DNA of 64,000 bases from Brevibacillus_H ginsengisoli. Lineage in GTDB: Bacteria; Bacillota; Bacilli; Brevibacillales; Brevibacillaceae. How positions within the stretch are numbered: the stretch's first letter is position 1; each line of letters starts with the position of its first letter. The notes under the pieces were generated by a model. It was not told the DNA's origin. It searched no databases and saw nothing but the letters and a program-made list of their open reading frames with translations. The stretch covers positions 186,001-250,000 of the forward strand of contig NZ_JBNJQR010000001.1 in NCBI RefSeq assembly GCF_050113715.1. The letters are read 5' to 3'. This document shows positions 33,034 to 42,131 of the stretch, one piece after another. A program made the translations under genes and the position numbers.

Positions 33034-33324
33034 ATGTTGATGCATGAAACAAAACAAATTGATATCAAGCTTCAGGAAATTGAAGTCAAGTGCCTTCCAA
33101 AATGGCTTGAGCCGAGTATCGAAAGGAGAACAGATAAAATTTTTAATGATCTATGTGACGAGCGTCACGGATTTTATAACAAGTTTATTAATTCGATTAA
33201 ATCAACTAATATAGAAAACGATTTGATTTTTGATCTTGAAAATATATTTATTCTGATGGCTAGACAAGCTATTGATATTTCTTACAGAAGTGGTCTTTCG
33301 GACATGAATGAACTCAAAAAATAG
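33034..33324 (+). CDS. phage hypothetical protein, last gene of the prophage
   Basis: 96 residues, helical, with no recognised domain (KCLPKWLEPSIERRTDKIFND...). GGAGAGGA precedes the ATG. It is followed directly by a strong terminator and the prophage end. Its terminal location is where phages place lysogeny-expressed cargo. Confidence 0.55.
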   Translation: MLMHETKQIDIKLQEIEVKCLPKWLEPSIERRTDKIFNDLCDERHGFYNKFINSIKSTNIENDLIFDLENIFILMARQAIDISYRSGLSDMNELKK

Positions 33325-33330
33325 ATGGAA

Positions 33331-33381
33331 AGAGTGCAGTTAGCAGGCTTACGTTATATATATAACTGCACTCTTTTTATT
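33331..33381 (+). terminator. terminator at the prophage right end
   Basis: GAGTGCAGTTA and TAACTGCACTC form a perfect 11-bp stem followed by a T-rich run; it protects the neighbouring cotJC fragment from phage transcripts. Confidence 0.85.
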
Positions 33382-33388
33382 GCGGAAA

Positions 33389-33410
33389 TTTTGTTCTTCG
33401 ATGAACAAAA
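33389..33410. repeat. inverted repeat at the prophage/cotJC junction
   Basis: TTTTGTTC (33389-33396) and GAACAAAA (33403-33410) flank TTCGAT exactly where cotJC homology stops. It may belong to the phage attachment site; the true crossover core can only be set by comparison with the other prophage end. Confidence 0.5.
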
Positions 33411-33559
33411 GGATCGCCTTTGGCCTGAATATAAGTGGCTGTCCACGGAACACCGGAAGCACTTTGGTAGAAGAGACCATTGTCGTGCGCTACGTAATGT
33501 TCACCCAAGCCAGCTTCTTGCATTTGCTCGGGGGTAGCATCTTTGATCAGCTTGTAAAC
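33410..33559 (-). pseudogene. cotJC: cotJC middle fragment (about codons 76-124)
   Basis: Read on the minus strand, this stretch encodes VYKLIKDATPEQMQEAGLGE, then HYVAHDNGLFYQSASGVPWT and ATYIQAKGDP without a stop. This is the central part of CotJC, the manganese-catalase-like spore coat protein. It has no start of its own. It continues exactly where the 5' part at 46,914-46,685 is cut, and is itself cut after GDP by the prophage. The 3' part should lie left of the window. Confidence 0.88.
33552..33559. repeat. attachment-site core, left copy (TTGTAAAC)
   Basis: TTGTAAAC here and at 46685-46692 form a direct repeat flanking the 13.1-kb element. On the minus strand both read GTTTACAA, coding Val-Tyr-Lys of CotJC; joining the outer sides restores the reading frame. 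Confidence 0.8.
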
Positions 33560-33633
33560 AATTTATAAAATGCTACAGAAGAGAAAGCCCGATTTTACCT
33601 AATTAGAGTCATAGTTGTGAGAGGATACTATAA

Positions 33634-34908
33634 TTAACGATTAAGCGTAAGTTGCTCTTCCACTGATTCTGCCGTCGCTACCGTAACTTGCCCGTTCATC
33701 AGAAGCGGGAGGAGAAAGTCGCGCAGGGCCGTGAGTTCGCGTGTCTGCATTTCATATTTGAAAATAAGCCGATCCATAGGTGCGACTTTATCTTCATATG
33801 CCTTTATAACAGAGACCTCTGGTTTGCAAACAGGCAGTTCATAAAGCATTTCTTTCGTTACGGCTCCGAAGGTTGTACCGTTTCCGCTCATGGTATTAAG
33901 GCGTTCGCTAACACCTTGAATAACCTGATTTAGATATGCGTTAGCGCCGATTTTGCTTCTGAGCGCGGAAAGACCACGACCAACACAACACTTCTCATAA
34001 GCAATGTTTGTCTTACCTACCGGAGCGCGAACACTCAATAGTATATCGCCTTGTTCCGCTATGCGAGAAGGCTTGTTAGTATAAACCCTTGATGTAGGAA
34101 AACGGTGCCCAAAATCCGTACAACCTTGGAAGAAAATCATTCCATCTCCTTCCGTGTTGTAACTAATTCCTTTGGGGGATTGACCCATTATGATATATGC
34201 AATATCAGACAAGGCACCATGAGTCCACCCCTTCGGAATCTCCCGCTTCAACTGCGCATTGTATTCCATCGCGCCGCCAGAGGATCGGTATGGTTTGCCA
34301 TTCTCATCAGGGAATTCAAACTGTGTAAACCAGTAATCATAGAGCAATTTAGCCGTATTTTCGAGCTCAGCGATGATGGCTTTGTTGAGAGATACTTTAT
34401 GGTCGATATTCTCAAGGGTTCTCGATATTCTTTTCTGAATCTTTATATCGTCGGGTATCCAAACAGCTACGTCATAGATTCGTTCTGGTGAAGTATGCTT
34501 AACCTTAGATCCAGAAGCTGTACGGCGGATTTGTTGACGTACTAAGTCAGTCATAAACAGATAATAAATGTACATTTTTTCAGAGAGCGTTTCATTCCAA
34601 GAAATAAGTCCAATTCGCTGGTTGTGGAGGAAAGTACCGCTTTCGGGCACAATAGCGGTACTTCCCAGTAAGCCTTCAGCCTGCTGAGTCATTGCTACAA
34701 TTAAGTCTCCTTCGGAGCAGAGATACTCTTCTGGAAAGTCAGCGTCATAGTATTTTTCTTTACCTGGTGTGTGCTTAAATCCCCCTGCTTCAAAAAAGTT
34801 TCCAGGGGTTAAAACGATATACTTGCCTTCATTAGTAAAGTGTTCCCCCAAAAATGGAAAACCGTGCTTTATTCGAACGAAATCGCCAATCTTACGCTTC
34901 GTCAACAT
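33634..34908 (-). CDS. hsdS: type I restriction enzyme specificity subunit
   Basis: 424 residues with two target-recognition domains, each followed by a conserved coiled spacer. The first ends near PERIYDVAVWIPDDIKIQKR then ISRTLENIDHKVSLNK, and the second repeats the pattern (EMLYELPVCKPEVSVIKAYE ... RELTALRDFLLPLLMNGQ). It gives the R-M complex its DNA specificity. ATG 34908 is chosen for closeness to hsdM, overlapping by 17 bases; an upstream ATG at 34947 is possible. Confidence 0.88.
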   Translation of the reverse strand: MLTKRKIGDFVRIKHGFPFLGEHFTNEGKYIVLTPGNFFEAGGFKHTPGKEKYYDADFPEEYLCSEGDLIVAMTQQAEGLLGSTAIVPESGTFLHNQRIGLISWNETLSEKMYIYYLFMTDLVRQQIRRTASGSKVKHTSPERIYDVAVWIPDDIKIQKRISRTLENIDHKVSLNKAIIAELENTAKLLYDYWFTQFEFPDENGKPYRSSGGAMEYNAQLKREIPKGWTHGALSDIAYIIMGQSPKGISYNTEGDGMIFFQGCTDFGHRFPTSRVYTNKPSRIAEQGDILLSVRAPVGKTNIAYEKCCVGRGLSALRSKIGANAYLNQVIQGVSERLNTMSGNGTTFGAVTKEMLYELPVCKPEVSVIKAYEDKVAPMDRLIFKYEMQTRELTALRDFLLPLLMNGQVTVATAESVEEQLTLNR

Positions 34909-36589
34909 AGAATAGTCCATCCAATCCGCTGAGTATATCCTTTTCAAGCTTTCTGCCTTCGTTAAATAACTCAGTGAGCCTCGTCTTGCTCTCGTTTATT
35001 CTCCAAGAAAACTCTTCGGAGGAAATATTCACGTAATCAATACTCACATCAAAATATGCGCCCGGATTGAAAGTGTATCCCGCTTCCTTTATGTCAGCGA
35101 ACGATTTGACGACACTAAAGTCATCAACTACTGCTTGACCGTTTACAGCATCGATAATACGCTGCTCCTCTTCTATCGACAGGAGCATTTTCTGATTCTT
35201 GCCGTCTTTGATTTTCGTGCCAAGATTGGAGGCATCTACGAGGACGCACTTTCCAGACTTGTTCGTCTTATCTATAAATATAATCGACACATTTGTTCCG
35301 GTGGTGGCGAAGATGTTACTCGGCATTGAGACAACCGCGCGCAACCACCCCTTATCGACAAGCCGCATACGTATTTTGTTCGCGATACTTGTCGCCTTGC
35401 CTTTGCCCTCAGTCAGGAATCCGGTCGGAACGACGACAGCCGCCTTGCCCTTACTGTTAAGGGACGAAATGATATGCTGAATGAACAAGAGGTAGATCGC
35501 CATCTTGTCCTTCTCCTTATTTGGGATTTTCGGCACTCCCGCAAAAAAACGCGCATTCAGCTTTTTCGTTTCTTCGGTTTCACCTTCCTGCACGGTATGA
35601 TGGCTTGCGTCCACACGGTCGCGCCAGTCGGAGAAATCAAGCTTAAACGGAGGATTACTGACGATGTAATCAAATCCGTCCTTCGGCTCACGCTTGATGA
35701 TGTGAAATGGCTCAGTCATGGTGTTTCCTTGCACCACGTTGAGTAGTGAATGGGCAAGGTTGTTGAGAATCAGGTTCATACGCAGAAGAGTTGAGGATTT
35801 CTGGCTGATGTCCTGGGAATAGATGGTGCAGCGATCTTCGCCGATCTGGTGTGCAAGGCTCATGAGCAAGGAACCCGTTCCAGCGCTAGGATCGTAGCAC
35901 TTAACGTTGGACACCTCATCACTAACTAGTATCTCGGACATTATCCGAGCCACTGCGTGGGGCGTGTAATACTCGGCGTATTTGCCACCGCCGTCCTTGT
36001 TGTAATCCTTGATAAGGTATTCGAAGATTGTGGCGAAGAAGTCATATTTCTCGTGGAAGATCTCGCCGAAGTTGCAATGGAATAGCTTATTTACGATGGC
36101 ACGGCAAAAGCCGTCGCGCTTGGCTTCCTCCACCACATACTGACTGACGCCGCTGAAAAGCCTGACTTTTTCACCGCCGGATGTGCCAACCGAAAAGATG
36201 TCCGCATTCAAGGACGCTACCGAGCGCATGGTGTCGTCAAACAGTTTTGCAAACTCGGGGACGTTTTGGCTGTTGAAGAGATTAGATATATAGTGCTCGC
36301 GGTTTAACTGCGCCACACTAGCGGGCAACTCTAACAGGAGAAGATCATATTCATCATCGGGCAAAGCCTTCAATAGCTCCTCGAGGTTCGTGGCACTCTG
36401 ATACTTGGCATTCAGATTGCGAACCTCAAAGAAGAATTTGTCGTTCATGAACTTGTATAGGAACACCTCGGTGATGATTTTATATTCGTTGCCATCGTTT
36501 CCCAATCCGTGATTTGCGCAGATGGCCTTCAAGTCGTCTACAAGCTGTTTCGTTTTATCTTTGATGGTCAAGTTCACTAAACTGCCCAA
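34892..36589 (-). CDS. hsdM: type I restriction enzyme methylase subunit
   Basis: 565 residues of N6-adenine methylase. The SAM motif CYDPSAGTGSLLMSL and the catalytic NPPF (in IVSNPPFKLDF) are clear; an N-terminal helical domain of the HsdM type (about residues 10-150) precedes them. It methylates host DNA and forms the M2S core with HsdS. The ATG overlaps the hsdR stop by 13 bases, so translation is coupled. Confidence 0.9.
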   Translation of the reverse strand: MGSLVNLTIKDKTKQLVDDLKAICANHGLGNDGNEYKIITEVFLYKFMNDKFFFEVRNLNAKYQSATNLEELLKALPDDEYDLLLLELPASVAQLNREHYISNLFNSQNVPEFAKLFDDTMRSVASLNADIFSVGTSGGEKVRLFSGVSQYVVEEAKRDGFCRAIVNKLFHCNFGEIFHEKYDFFATIFEYLIKDYNKDGGGKYAEYYTPHAVARIMSEILVSDEVSNVKCYDPSAGTGSLLMSLAHQIGEDRCTIYSQDISQKSSTLLRMNLILNNLAHSLLNVVQGNTMTEPFHIIKREPKDGFDYIVSNPPFKLDFSDWRDRVDASHHTVQEGETEETKKLNARFFAGVPKIPNKEKDKMAIYLLFIQHIISSLNSKGKAAVVVPTGFLTEGKGKATSIANKIRMRLVDKGWLRAVVSMPSNIFATTGTNVSIIFIDKTNKSGKCVLVDASNLGTKIKDGKNQKMLLSIEEEQRIIDAVNGQAVVDDFSVVKSFADIKEAGYTFNPGAYFDVSIDYVNISSEEFSWRINESKTRLTELFNEGRKLEKDILSGLDGLFYVDEA

Positions 36590-39500
36590 CTCCTATATTC
36601 TTCGAAGTATTCATTGGCGATGAGATAGCCAATTTGTTTGGTAGTGGTCGCATCGGTTTTGAGTTTTAAGCCACCGAAGTTACTGATGACCAACCGCATC
36701 AAGTCTTTCTCGAAAAACGCTTCGTGTTTGATGAGCGCGGCTTGATGGAGAAGGTTTTCGTCGGTTTTCTTTTTTATTCCGAGCAACGCCTGATTAATGG
36801 CGACCATGCGGTTACTCCAATCGGGGTAGTCCAACTCAACAAGACGTTTATGCACACGGGCAAACTTCTGGTCGCCTTGGTATTTGTCAGCCAGCATTCT
36901 GTCACGGCGGTTCTGTTCGCTGATTCGCTCAAAAATCGACCGCAGGATTTTAATGTCGTTATCCAGTTCTTCCGGCGTGGGCGTTTCGGTCAGCTTCTTC
37001 TTTTTGAACAGACGTTCCAATTCCTCATAAAGGGTAACATAAACAGGGTCTTTGTGATCGAAGTTTTGCTGCATCGCCTCACGGGTTTTGCGGACTTGCT
37101 CTTTGTAATCTTCTACCAAGCCGAGGGGCAGTTCTCGCTCGCTCACCTTTCGGAAGGAGAATACGATTTCCTCAAGTGCCATATTGAGAATGTTTGAGTT
37201 ATCCTCGGCATTTTCCAACGCCTCGCGCTGGTTGATGAGGGCAAGACGATTGTTTACCTCTGTCAGCAAATTGTTCAGCTTTTTAAAGTCAAGCTTGTCG
37301 GCTAGTTCATCATGACCGTAGGTACGGATTAGGTTGCCGAGCACCTTTGCATTTTCCAAAGCCCGTTTCAGTTCGAGAATTTCGGTGCGGTCATTAATAT
37401 CGCTGATCTGCTCGCTGAACCGTTCAGCATTCTGTATATCGTAATAGAATAACTTTTCTTGTATCTGCCCGATCTCTGCTTCAATTTCTTCCGCAGTTTT
37501 AAATAACGTGCTGTACTGTTGCCATTCGTCGCCGATTTCCTCTTCAAATTCCTTGAAGTAGGCAGCGTTGGTTTTGTCAAACTCGCGGCTGATGTCGGCG
37601 AAGTCCACCACAAAGCCATATCTGAAGTCTTTGTAGGGACGGTTTACCCGCGTCAGCGTTTGGAGCAGATTGTGATCTTTGACAACGCGATTTAAGTAGA
37701 GCTTCTTCAATCGCTTGGCGTCGAAGCCCGTCAAAAGCATATTGTAGACGATGAGCAGGTCGATGTTGCCGAGCTTGAACTCATCTCGGTTGTTGCGGCG
37801 TGTTTCTTTGTCGTCCACATCGTGCAGGATCAGCGATGTTTTTATATCCGGATATTTTTCGACTATGATCCGGAACAATTCTTTCGCCTGTTCGCTAGTG
37901 TCGCAAACGACCATGCCTCCGATAGACGCGTCACCAAGTTTCATGCGGCTGGCAATGAAGTCGTTGATGATATATTCGGCGAGTGGCTCCACAAAGCGGT
38001 GGTGGGCATAAATCTCACCTTTTTTGACAGAGCCGAGAGCAACCTCCAACTGTTCGAGGATTTCTTTGAGCCTTGCCTTATAGGTGGTTTCGATTCCTTC
38101 CCGGATCAGGCGCAGCGTATAGCCATCCTGAATGGAGCGGCTGTAAAAATATTTGTGCATATACTCGCCGAACACATCTTTGCTGTTGAAGCGCAGCGGT
38201 TTGCCGTAGGCGTCCTTGAGCATCTGGTTCAGGAGCGGTGTCCCGGTCAAGCCGATGATGATCGCATTCGGGTCGCTCTCGTACAGGTTGGCAAGAAAGC
38301 TGCCGTGCGGGTTGTAGCTGCGATGAACCTCATCGATGAAGTAAACGCGCTGGACATTTATATCATAGTCGCTTTGCTTGACAACCTTGGAATCTGTGCT
38401 GAATTTTTGAATATTGACAACCGTTATCTCGGGCGTTCCTTCGGGATTTTCTATCGCGCCTTGCGCAGTGATGTGGCCAACAAATTCATCTTTACTGTTG
38501 GCGATGTTCACCCGCAACCCCCGGTTTTCAAACTCGTCGCGAGCTTGGGTCATCAGGTCGAGCCTGTCCACAATGAAATAGAACTTTGGCACCGTTTTAC
38601 GCTTTTGGAAATAGTCCATCAGGTAGGCGACATTGAAGTACGCAAGGGCGGTTTTGCCGCTGCCCTGTGTGTGCCAAATAATGCCCTTGCGTACACCCTC
38701 ATCGAGTTTCCGGGCGATAGCCAGCGTTGCAAACAGTTGCGGGTACCGCATGACATGCTTCTCTAAGCCATTCTTCTCGGTTGTATATACGATGCCATAT
38801 TGCAGTATGGTCTGCAAACGTTCCCTACTGAGCAATGACGATAGAATACGGTTTGTAGGCTTATACGGCGACTTATTGGTGATGTACTCTTCCGAGTACT
38901 TAATCTGCGGCAGGTTATTGTCACTCAGGATAAAATCTTCAGTCGCGTCGTCAGACGGTACAAAGCGGTCAAATATCTCTGGGACTTCCTCTCTGAAGCA
39001 ATTGAAACTGGCTTCCTTCGCCGCGACAGAAGCATAGAACGCTCCCTGAATCGGCACGGTCGAATCAGCATCATATTCCATATTGTTGGAGAAAATCATG
39101 AACTGTGTTGCGCCAATAAACCGCCGGAACTTTTTGTTCTGGAAGCGACTGTTTATTCGGTTTCGCTCGGCAAGGATACCGTCGCGATTGTTGGGTTTCT
39201 TTACCTCAATGAACACCAACGGCATACCGTTGATCAGAACGGTAATGTCAGGGCGAAACTCATCCTCGCCATTTTTGCAGGTAAGCTCCGTGCAAACATG
39301 AAAGCTGTTGTTGTTGAAGTCCTCAAAGTCAATCAGGCGTACACCTGACTTGGTTATAATGCGCTTATAAAAGGCGCGTCCCAGATCGTTATAGTCCAGC
39401 AGATCGGACATCTCTGAAAGCAAGGCTTGGGGATTGACATCTGCTCCGGGATTGAGTCGTTGAACACTTGCAGCGAAGATTTCATGGAAGATGTTAGTGT

Positions 39501-39603
39501 CGGTATCCCGAACGGCATGCTTCAGAGACACATACTCGTATCCGAGACGTGTCAAATGGAGCAAAGCCGGGATTTTTACGCGAGTATTCTCGTTAAAAGC
39601 CAC
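36577..39603 (-). CDS. hsdR: type I restriction enzyme motor/nuclease subunit
   Basis: 1008 residues. An N-terminal PD-(D/E)xK nuclease shows D119 and E-V-K at 133-135 in RPDITVLINGMPLVFIEVKK. The SF2 motor has Walker A HTQGSGKT and the FIDEVHRSY box, and the C-terminal helical part is complete. GTG start at 39603 after GGGAGGAGGAG. First gene of the hsdRMS operon; intact, so restriction activity is expected if HsdS is functional. Confidence 0.93.
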   Translation of the reverse strand: MAFNENTRVKIPALLHLTRLGYEYVSLKHAVRDTDTNIFHEIFAASVQRLNPGADVNPQALLSEMSDLLDYNDLGRAFYKRIITKSGVRLIDFEDFNNNSFHVCTELTCKNGEDEFRPDITVLINGMPLVFIEVKKPNNRDGILAERNRINSRFQNKKFRRFIGATQFMIFSNNMEYDADSTVPIQGAFYASVAAKEASFNCFREEVPEIFDRFVPSDDATEDFILSDNNLPQIKYSEEYITNKSPYKPTNRILSSLLSRERLQTILQYGIVYTTEKNGLEKHVMRYPQLFATLAIARKLDEGVRKGIIWHTQGSGKTALAYFNVAYLMDYFQKRKTVPKFYFIVDRLDLMTQARDEFENRGLRVNIANSKDEFVGHITAQGAIENPEGTPEITVVNIQKFSTDSKVVKQSDYDINVQRVYFIDEVHRSYNPHGSFLANLYESDPNAIIIGLTGTPLLNQMLKDAYGKPLRFNSKDVFGEYMHKYFYSRSIQDGYTLRLIREGIETTYKARLKEILEQLEVALGSVKKGEIYAHHRFVEPLAEYIINDFIASRMKLGDASIGGMVVCDTSEQAKELFRIIVEKYPDIKTSLILHDVDDKETRRNNRDEFKLGNIDLLIVYNMLLTGFDAKRLKKLYLNRVVKDHNLLQTLTRVNRPYKDFRYGFVVDFADISREFDKTNAAYFKEFEEEIGDEWQQYSTLFKTAEEIEAEIGQIQEKLFYYDIQNAERFSEQISDINDRTEILELKRALENAKVLGNLIRTYGHDELADKLDFKKLNNLLTEVNNRLALINQREALENAEDNSNILNMALEEIVFSFRKVSERELPLGLVEDYKEQVRKTREAMQQNFDHKDPVYVTLYEELERLFKKKKLTETPTPEELDNDIKILRSIFERISEQNRRDRMLADKYQGDQKFARVHKRLVELDYPDWSNRMVAINQALLGIKKKTDENLLHQAALIKHEAFFEKDLMRLVISNFGGLKLKTDATTTKQIGYLIANEYFEEYRSWAV

Positions 39604-39712
39604 CCAAGCTCCTCCTCCCTAAATGCTCTTCAAGTCCGCTGTAATCGCACATATTCTATACTAAATTATAATATCACAGATTTGTATATGTTTCATTTCC
39701 AAACTAGGGTAG

Positions 39713-40583
39713 TTAAACGCTGGACAGTGATTTCAGTGAAGGTCTGACCAGTAGCCTGAGTGATTCCTTTTACACCTATCAGTACAGACTCAGAATGGAT
39801 GCGCTCACGATTGTGTTGCAAAAGGAGGCGCTGAACGGCACCGACCGTTTTGCTATAAAACCGCAGGCCGTGGTTGAAGTGGTGCGCCAGCAGATGCTGG
39901 AAAATTGCGACTGCAATCAGGACGGAAAACTGGACAGATCAGAGATGGCAAAAACCAAGGGATATGTTTTTGGTACTCTTCTGAAAACGGATGCTATCGA
40001 AGGTGTTGCTCGTACAACGCAAGATATGCTGAAGCTGAATAGTATTTTCAGCGACAGGAAAACGACAGACTGGAGCATCCTGCGTATCAATATTATAAAC
40101 AGCACAAGAAGCTTCCCAGTACCGCAATTATGACACGCAATGTCTTTGATAACTACGGCAATAACATTCTGATTCAGCCTAATCGCACATATACCGAAAT
40201 TATATTTGAGGAATGGTGCCAGAGCTATGAGCGACTACAGTGGTACTATAAAAACGGTGATAAGGGTGATGAGTACTTTAGCCTGATTTACCTAGAGCCT
40301 TCAGAAGGAATAACTTCTACCCTGACTATATCGTTCAGCTCGATAATGGCGAAATTTGGATTATTGAGGCCAAAGGCGGCAGGACCGCTGACGGCGAATC
40401 CAACAACATCGATCGCTACGCAAACCGTAAGTTCAATGCACTGAAGGAATACGGCGAGCGCAATCCCGAAATCAAATGGGGATTTGTGCGCGCGGTCGGA
40501 ACGCAGCTCTATCTCTCCAACACAGAATGGTCGGAGGATGTGACTAACCGAAATGTATGGAAACCCATCGAAGTGTTCATCTA
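39713..40583 (+). pseudogene. type III restriction enzyme (Res) C-terminal remnant
   Basis: Three frames together read as the end of a Res subunit. First frame: TSSLSDSFYTYQYRLRMDAL to about 40,070. Second: LEHPAYQYYKQHKKLPSTAI and NVFDNYGNN. Third, from about 40,300: NFYPDYIVQLDNGEIWIIEA plus KG, ending EVFI. The third holds the nuclease motif D...E-A-K. The N-terminal helicase is missing and two frameshifts separate the pieces, so it cannot be functional. Confidence 0.75.
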
Positions 40584-40596
40584 ATAAATAGCAACG

Positions 40597-40632
40597 AAGG
40601 CTCCCGCAGACGATTCTGTGGGAGCCTTGTTG
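40597..40632 (+). terminator. terminator of the type III remnant
   Basis: AAGGCTCCCGCAGA (40597-40610) pairs with TCTGTGGGAGCCTT (40615-40628) with a G-U pair, then TGTTGT. Confidence 0.75.
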
Positions 40633-40785
40633 TAGTCCAATCATTCGGTCCTTACGACGATATTGTCGATACATTGGGTGGTAAATCACTCACATTGTTT
40701 CGACATTTCTTGAAAAGGTGGCAGCTGCATTTACGTTGGATCTGTAATAGAACCGGAAATACGCTACATTAGGTCTTGATATGAA

Positions 40786-40923
40786 TCATAGGGCTTTCGA
40801 GGATAATAACCGTTTTATGAATTTATCTAGATCAAATTTTCCGAATACCTGCACAGTCCCCTTGCCGTTAATAGTCTTCTCAAAGGTCAGTGGTTGCCCC
40901 ATCATCGTATCGGTCTTCGGCAT
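40786..40923 (-). CDS. small hypothetical protein after rep
   Basis: 45 residues (MPKTDTMMGQPLTFEKTING...). ATG 40923 follows GAGGTG by seven bases; the longer frame overlaps rep. Ends in basic KFIKRLLSSKAL. Co-directional with rep and only 31 bases after it. Function unknown. Confidence 0.5.
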   Translation of the reverse strand: MPKTDTMMGQPLTFEKTINGKGTVQVFGKFDLDKFIKRLLSSKAL

Positions 40924-40954
40924 TGGAATCACCTCTGCCTTATTCCTATGAGTG

Positions 40955-41986
40955 TTAAGATTTGTCCGATTCATGTATGGTTTCTTGTGCAAGCCGTGAA
41001 TGTGTTTCTGCTGCTGGGGTTGCCGCTACATTAGGTAGGCTTATCGGCGTACCCTGACCAAAATGATAAGTCATTAGCTCGTTAGCTCCAAAGTTAATGA
41101 CTTTCTGAATTCGTCTTTTCAAGGCAGCCCATGTGGTAGGCTTTTCAAGTCTAATGTTGGGGTACTGCTGTTCAAACGGTATGTTAGAAATAATGTAAAC
41201 CTTTGTAAAACATGCCTGTTTGTTAGCGTAGCGACAAGGGAGTTCTGTCGGGTAGCCCTCCAAATACATGAGCATTTGTGTGATTGGTAACTGAGAGTGG
41301 AACTCATCGAAAAGTAACACGTCCTCGCATTTATACCCATCAAATGGATGTGAATAATCAGTAATTCGGTAGACATTTGTAAACCCATACTTTTCCAGTA
41401 CGTGACGTGTTTTTCCTAAACCAGTAGAGCCAAAGATATAGGTAATTTCTAATTTTCGGACAGTATTTTTGAATTCCTCTGCCTTCACCATCTGTCTTAC
41501 ACGTTCAATGTCGCTTATTCGCAACAAATAATCTGGATTTTCCTCGATAATTTCATAATTGCTCATATTGTTTTTTATCATGTCATACAGATCGGCGAGG
41601 TCATTTCTCGCACCTTGTCGCTCAACTGGCATTTCCCCAATTTCTTCCAGTGTCCCAGAAATAAAAGTACCATGTTTTTTATCGTTTTCCCATTTCCCAC
41701 TCTTGGAAATATATTCATAGTTTTGCGTTGATGACCCTTTAGCAATCTCTAAGTGAGCTTCGGGGAATTTATGCTTTAACGTGCTAAATCGAACAGCGCT
41801 TGAACAGACGATGAAGATGTGAGTGTGGTGGGTTTGACCAATTTCATCTGCCATTACAGCATATTGAAGTGACTTTAACTCGTTCAATACTTCTTTGATC
41901 TTTGAATGATCGAATCCCTTGTCAATAGGGTTGTTAATAGTTATCTGCCATTTTCTGGATTGAGAATCACGCACTACGCTCACCAC
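40955..41986 (-). CDS. CRESS-type Rep: HUH endonuclease plus SF3 helicase
   Basis: 343 residues. The HUH nuclease has motif I KWQITINNP (12-20), motif II HTHIF (54-58) and motif III with catalytic Tyr in YEYISKSGK (Y92). An SF3 helicase follows: Walker A FGSTGLGKT (185-193), Walker B LLFDEF (224-229) and a sensor-like IISN. This order is that of circo/gemini-like virus Reps and their bacterial plasmid relatives. It would nick an origin and start rolling-circle replication of the excised element. ORF starts at GTG/ATG 41986. Confidence 0.85.
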   Translation of the reverse strand: MVSVVRDSQSRKWQITINNPIDKGFDHSKIKEVLNELKSLQYAVMADEIGQTHHTHIFIVCSSAVRFSTLKHKFPEAHLEIAKGSSTQNYEYISKSGKWENDKKHGTFISGTLEEIGEMPVERQGARNDLADLYDMIKNNMSNYEIIEENPDYLLRISDIERVRQMVKAEEFKNTVRKLEITYIFGSTGLGKTRHVLEKYGFTNVYRITDYSHPFDGYKCEDVLLFDEFHSQLPITQMLMYLEGYPTELPCRYANKQACFTKVYIISNIPFEQQYPNIRLEKPTTWAALKRRIQKVINFGANELMTYHFGQGTPISLPNVAATPAAETHSRLAQETIHESDKS

Positions 41987-42030
41987 CTAATGTTGATACA
42001 AATTTACAGGTTTGCGACTTGCGACAGTAG

Positions 42031-42123
42031 TGGCAAGGTAACACTGGCTTGCCACAAGCCTCGCTTCGCGAGGCAGGCGCGTATGAGCGGCTTTGGGCCT
42101 AGCCCCGCCGCCCTCACGCGCCT
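42031..42123. promoter_or_regulatory. candidate double-strand origin / oriT
   Basis: Three inverted repeats stand in a row between the ftsK-like and rep genes. TGGCAAG/CTTGCCA spans 42031-42053. GCCTCGC-TTC-GCGAGGC is at 42058-42074. A long GC-rich stem has AGGCGCGT (42075-42082) pairing with ACGCGCCT (42116-42123), with further GCGGC/GCCGC pairing inside. The GC content contrasts with the AT-rich surroundings. Rep origins and transfer origins have such structure. Confidence 0.6.
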
Positions 42124-42131
42124 TGGCTAGG

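Larger units (their letters stand above)
1..33412. mobile_element. myovirus prophage, right-hand part (left end outside window)
   Basis: A continuous phage programme runs from terminase through head, contractile tail, baseplate, fibres, holin and endolysin, almost all on the + strand. Gene order and families (XtrA-like, terminase, DUF1073 portal, DUF2213, DUF2184 capsid, DUF3383 sheath, DUF3277 tube, Gp138 spike, baseplate J) point to a PBSX/Brevibacillus-myophage type. The right boundary is placed where cotJC coding sequence resumes on the minus strand, at about 33,410. No integrase is visible in this part, so it should lie left of the window. Confidence 0.9.

Noticed and set aside
33325..33568. 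Two short + strand frames beyond the 33,034 gene
   Set aside because: They overlap a perfect terminator hairpin and run antisense to the cotJC fragment; no ribosome binding site.
37822..38766. 314-residue plus-strand frame
   Set aside because: Antisense of hsdR, which is supported by catalytic motifs.
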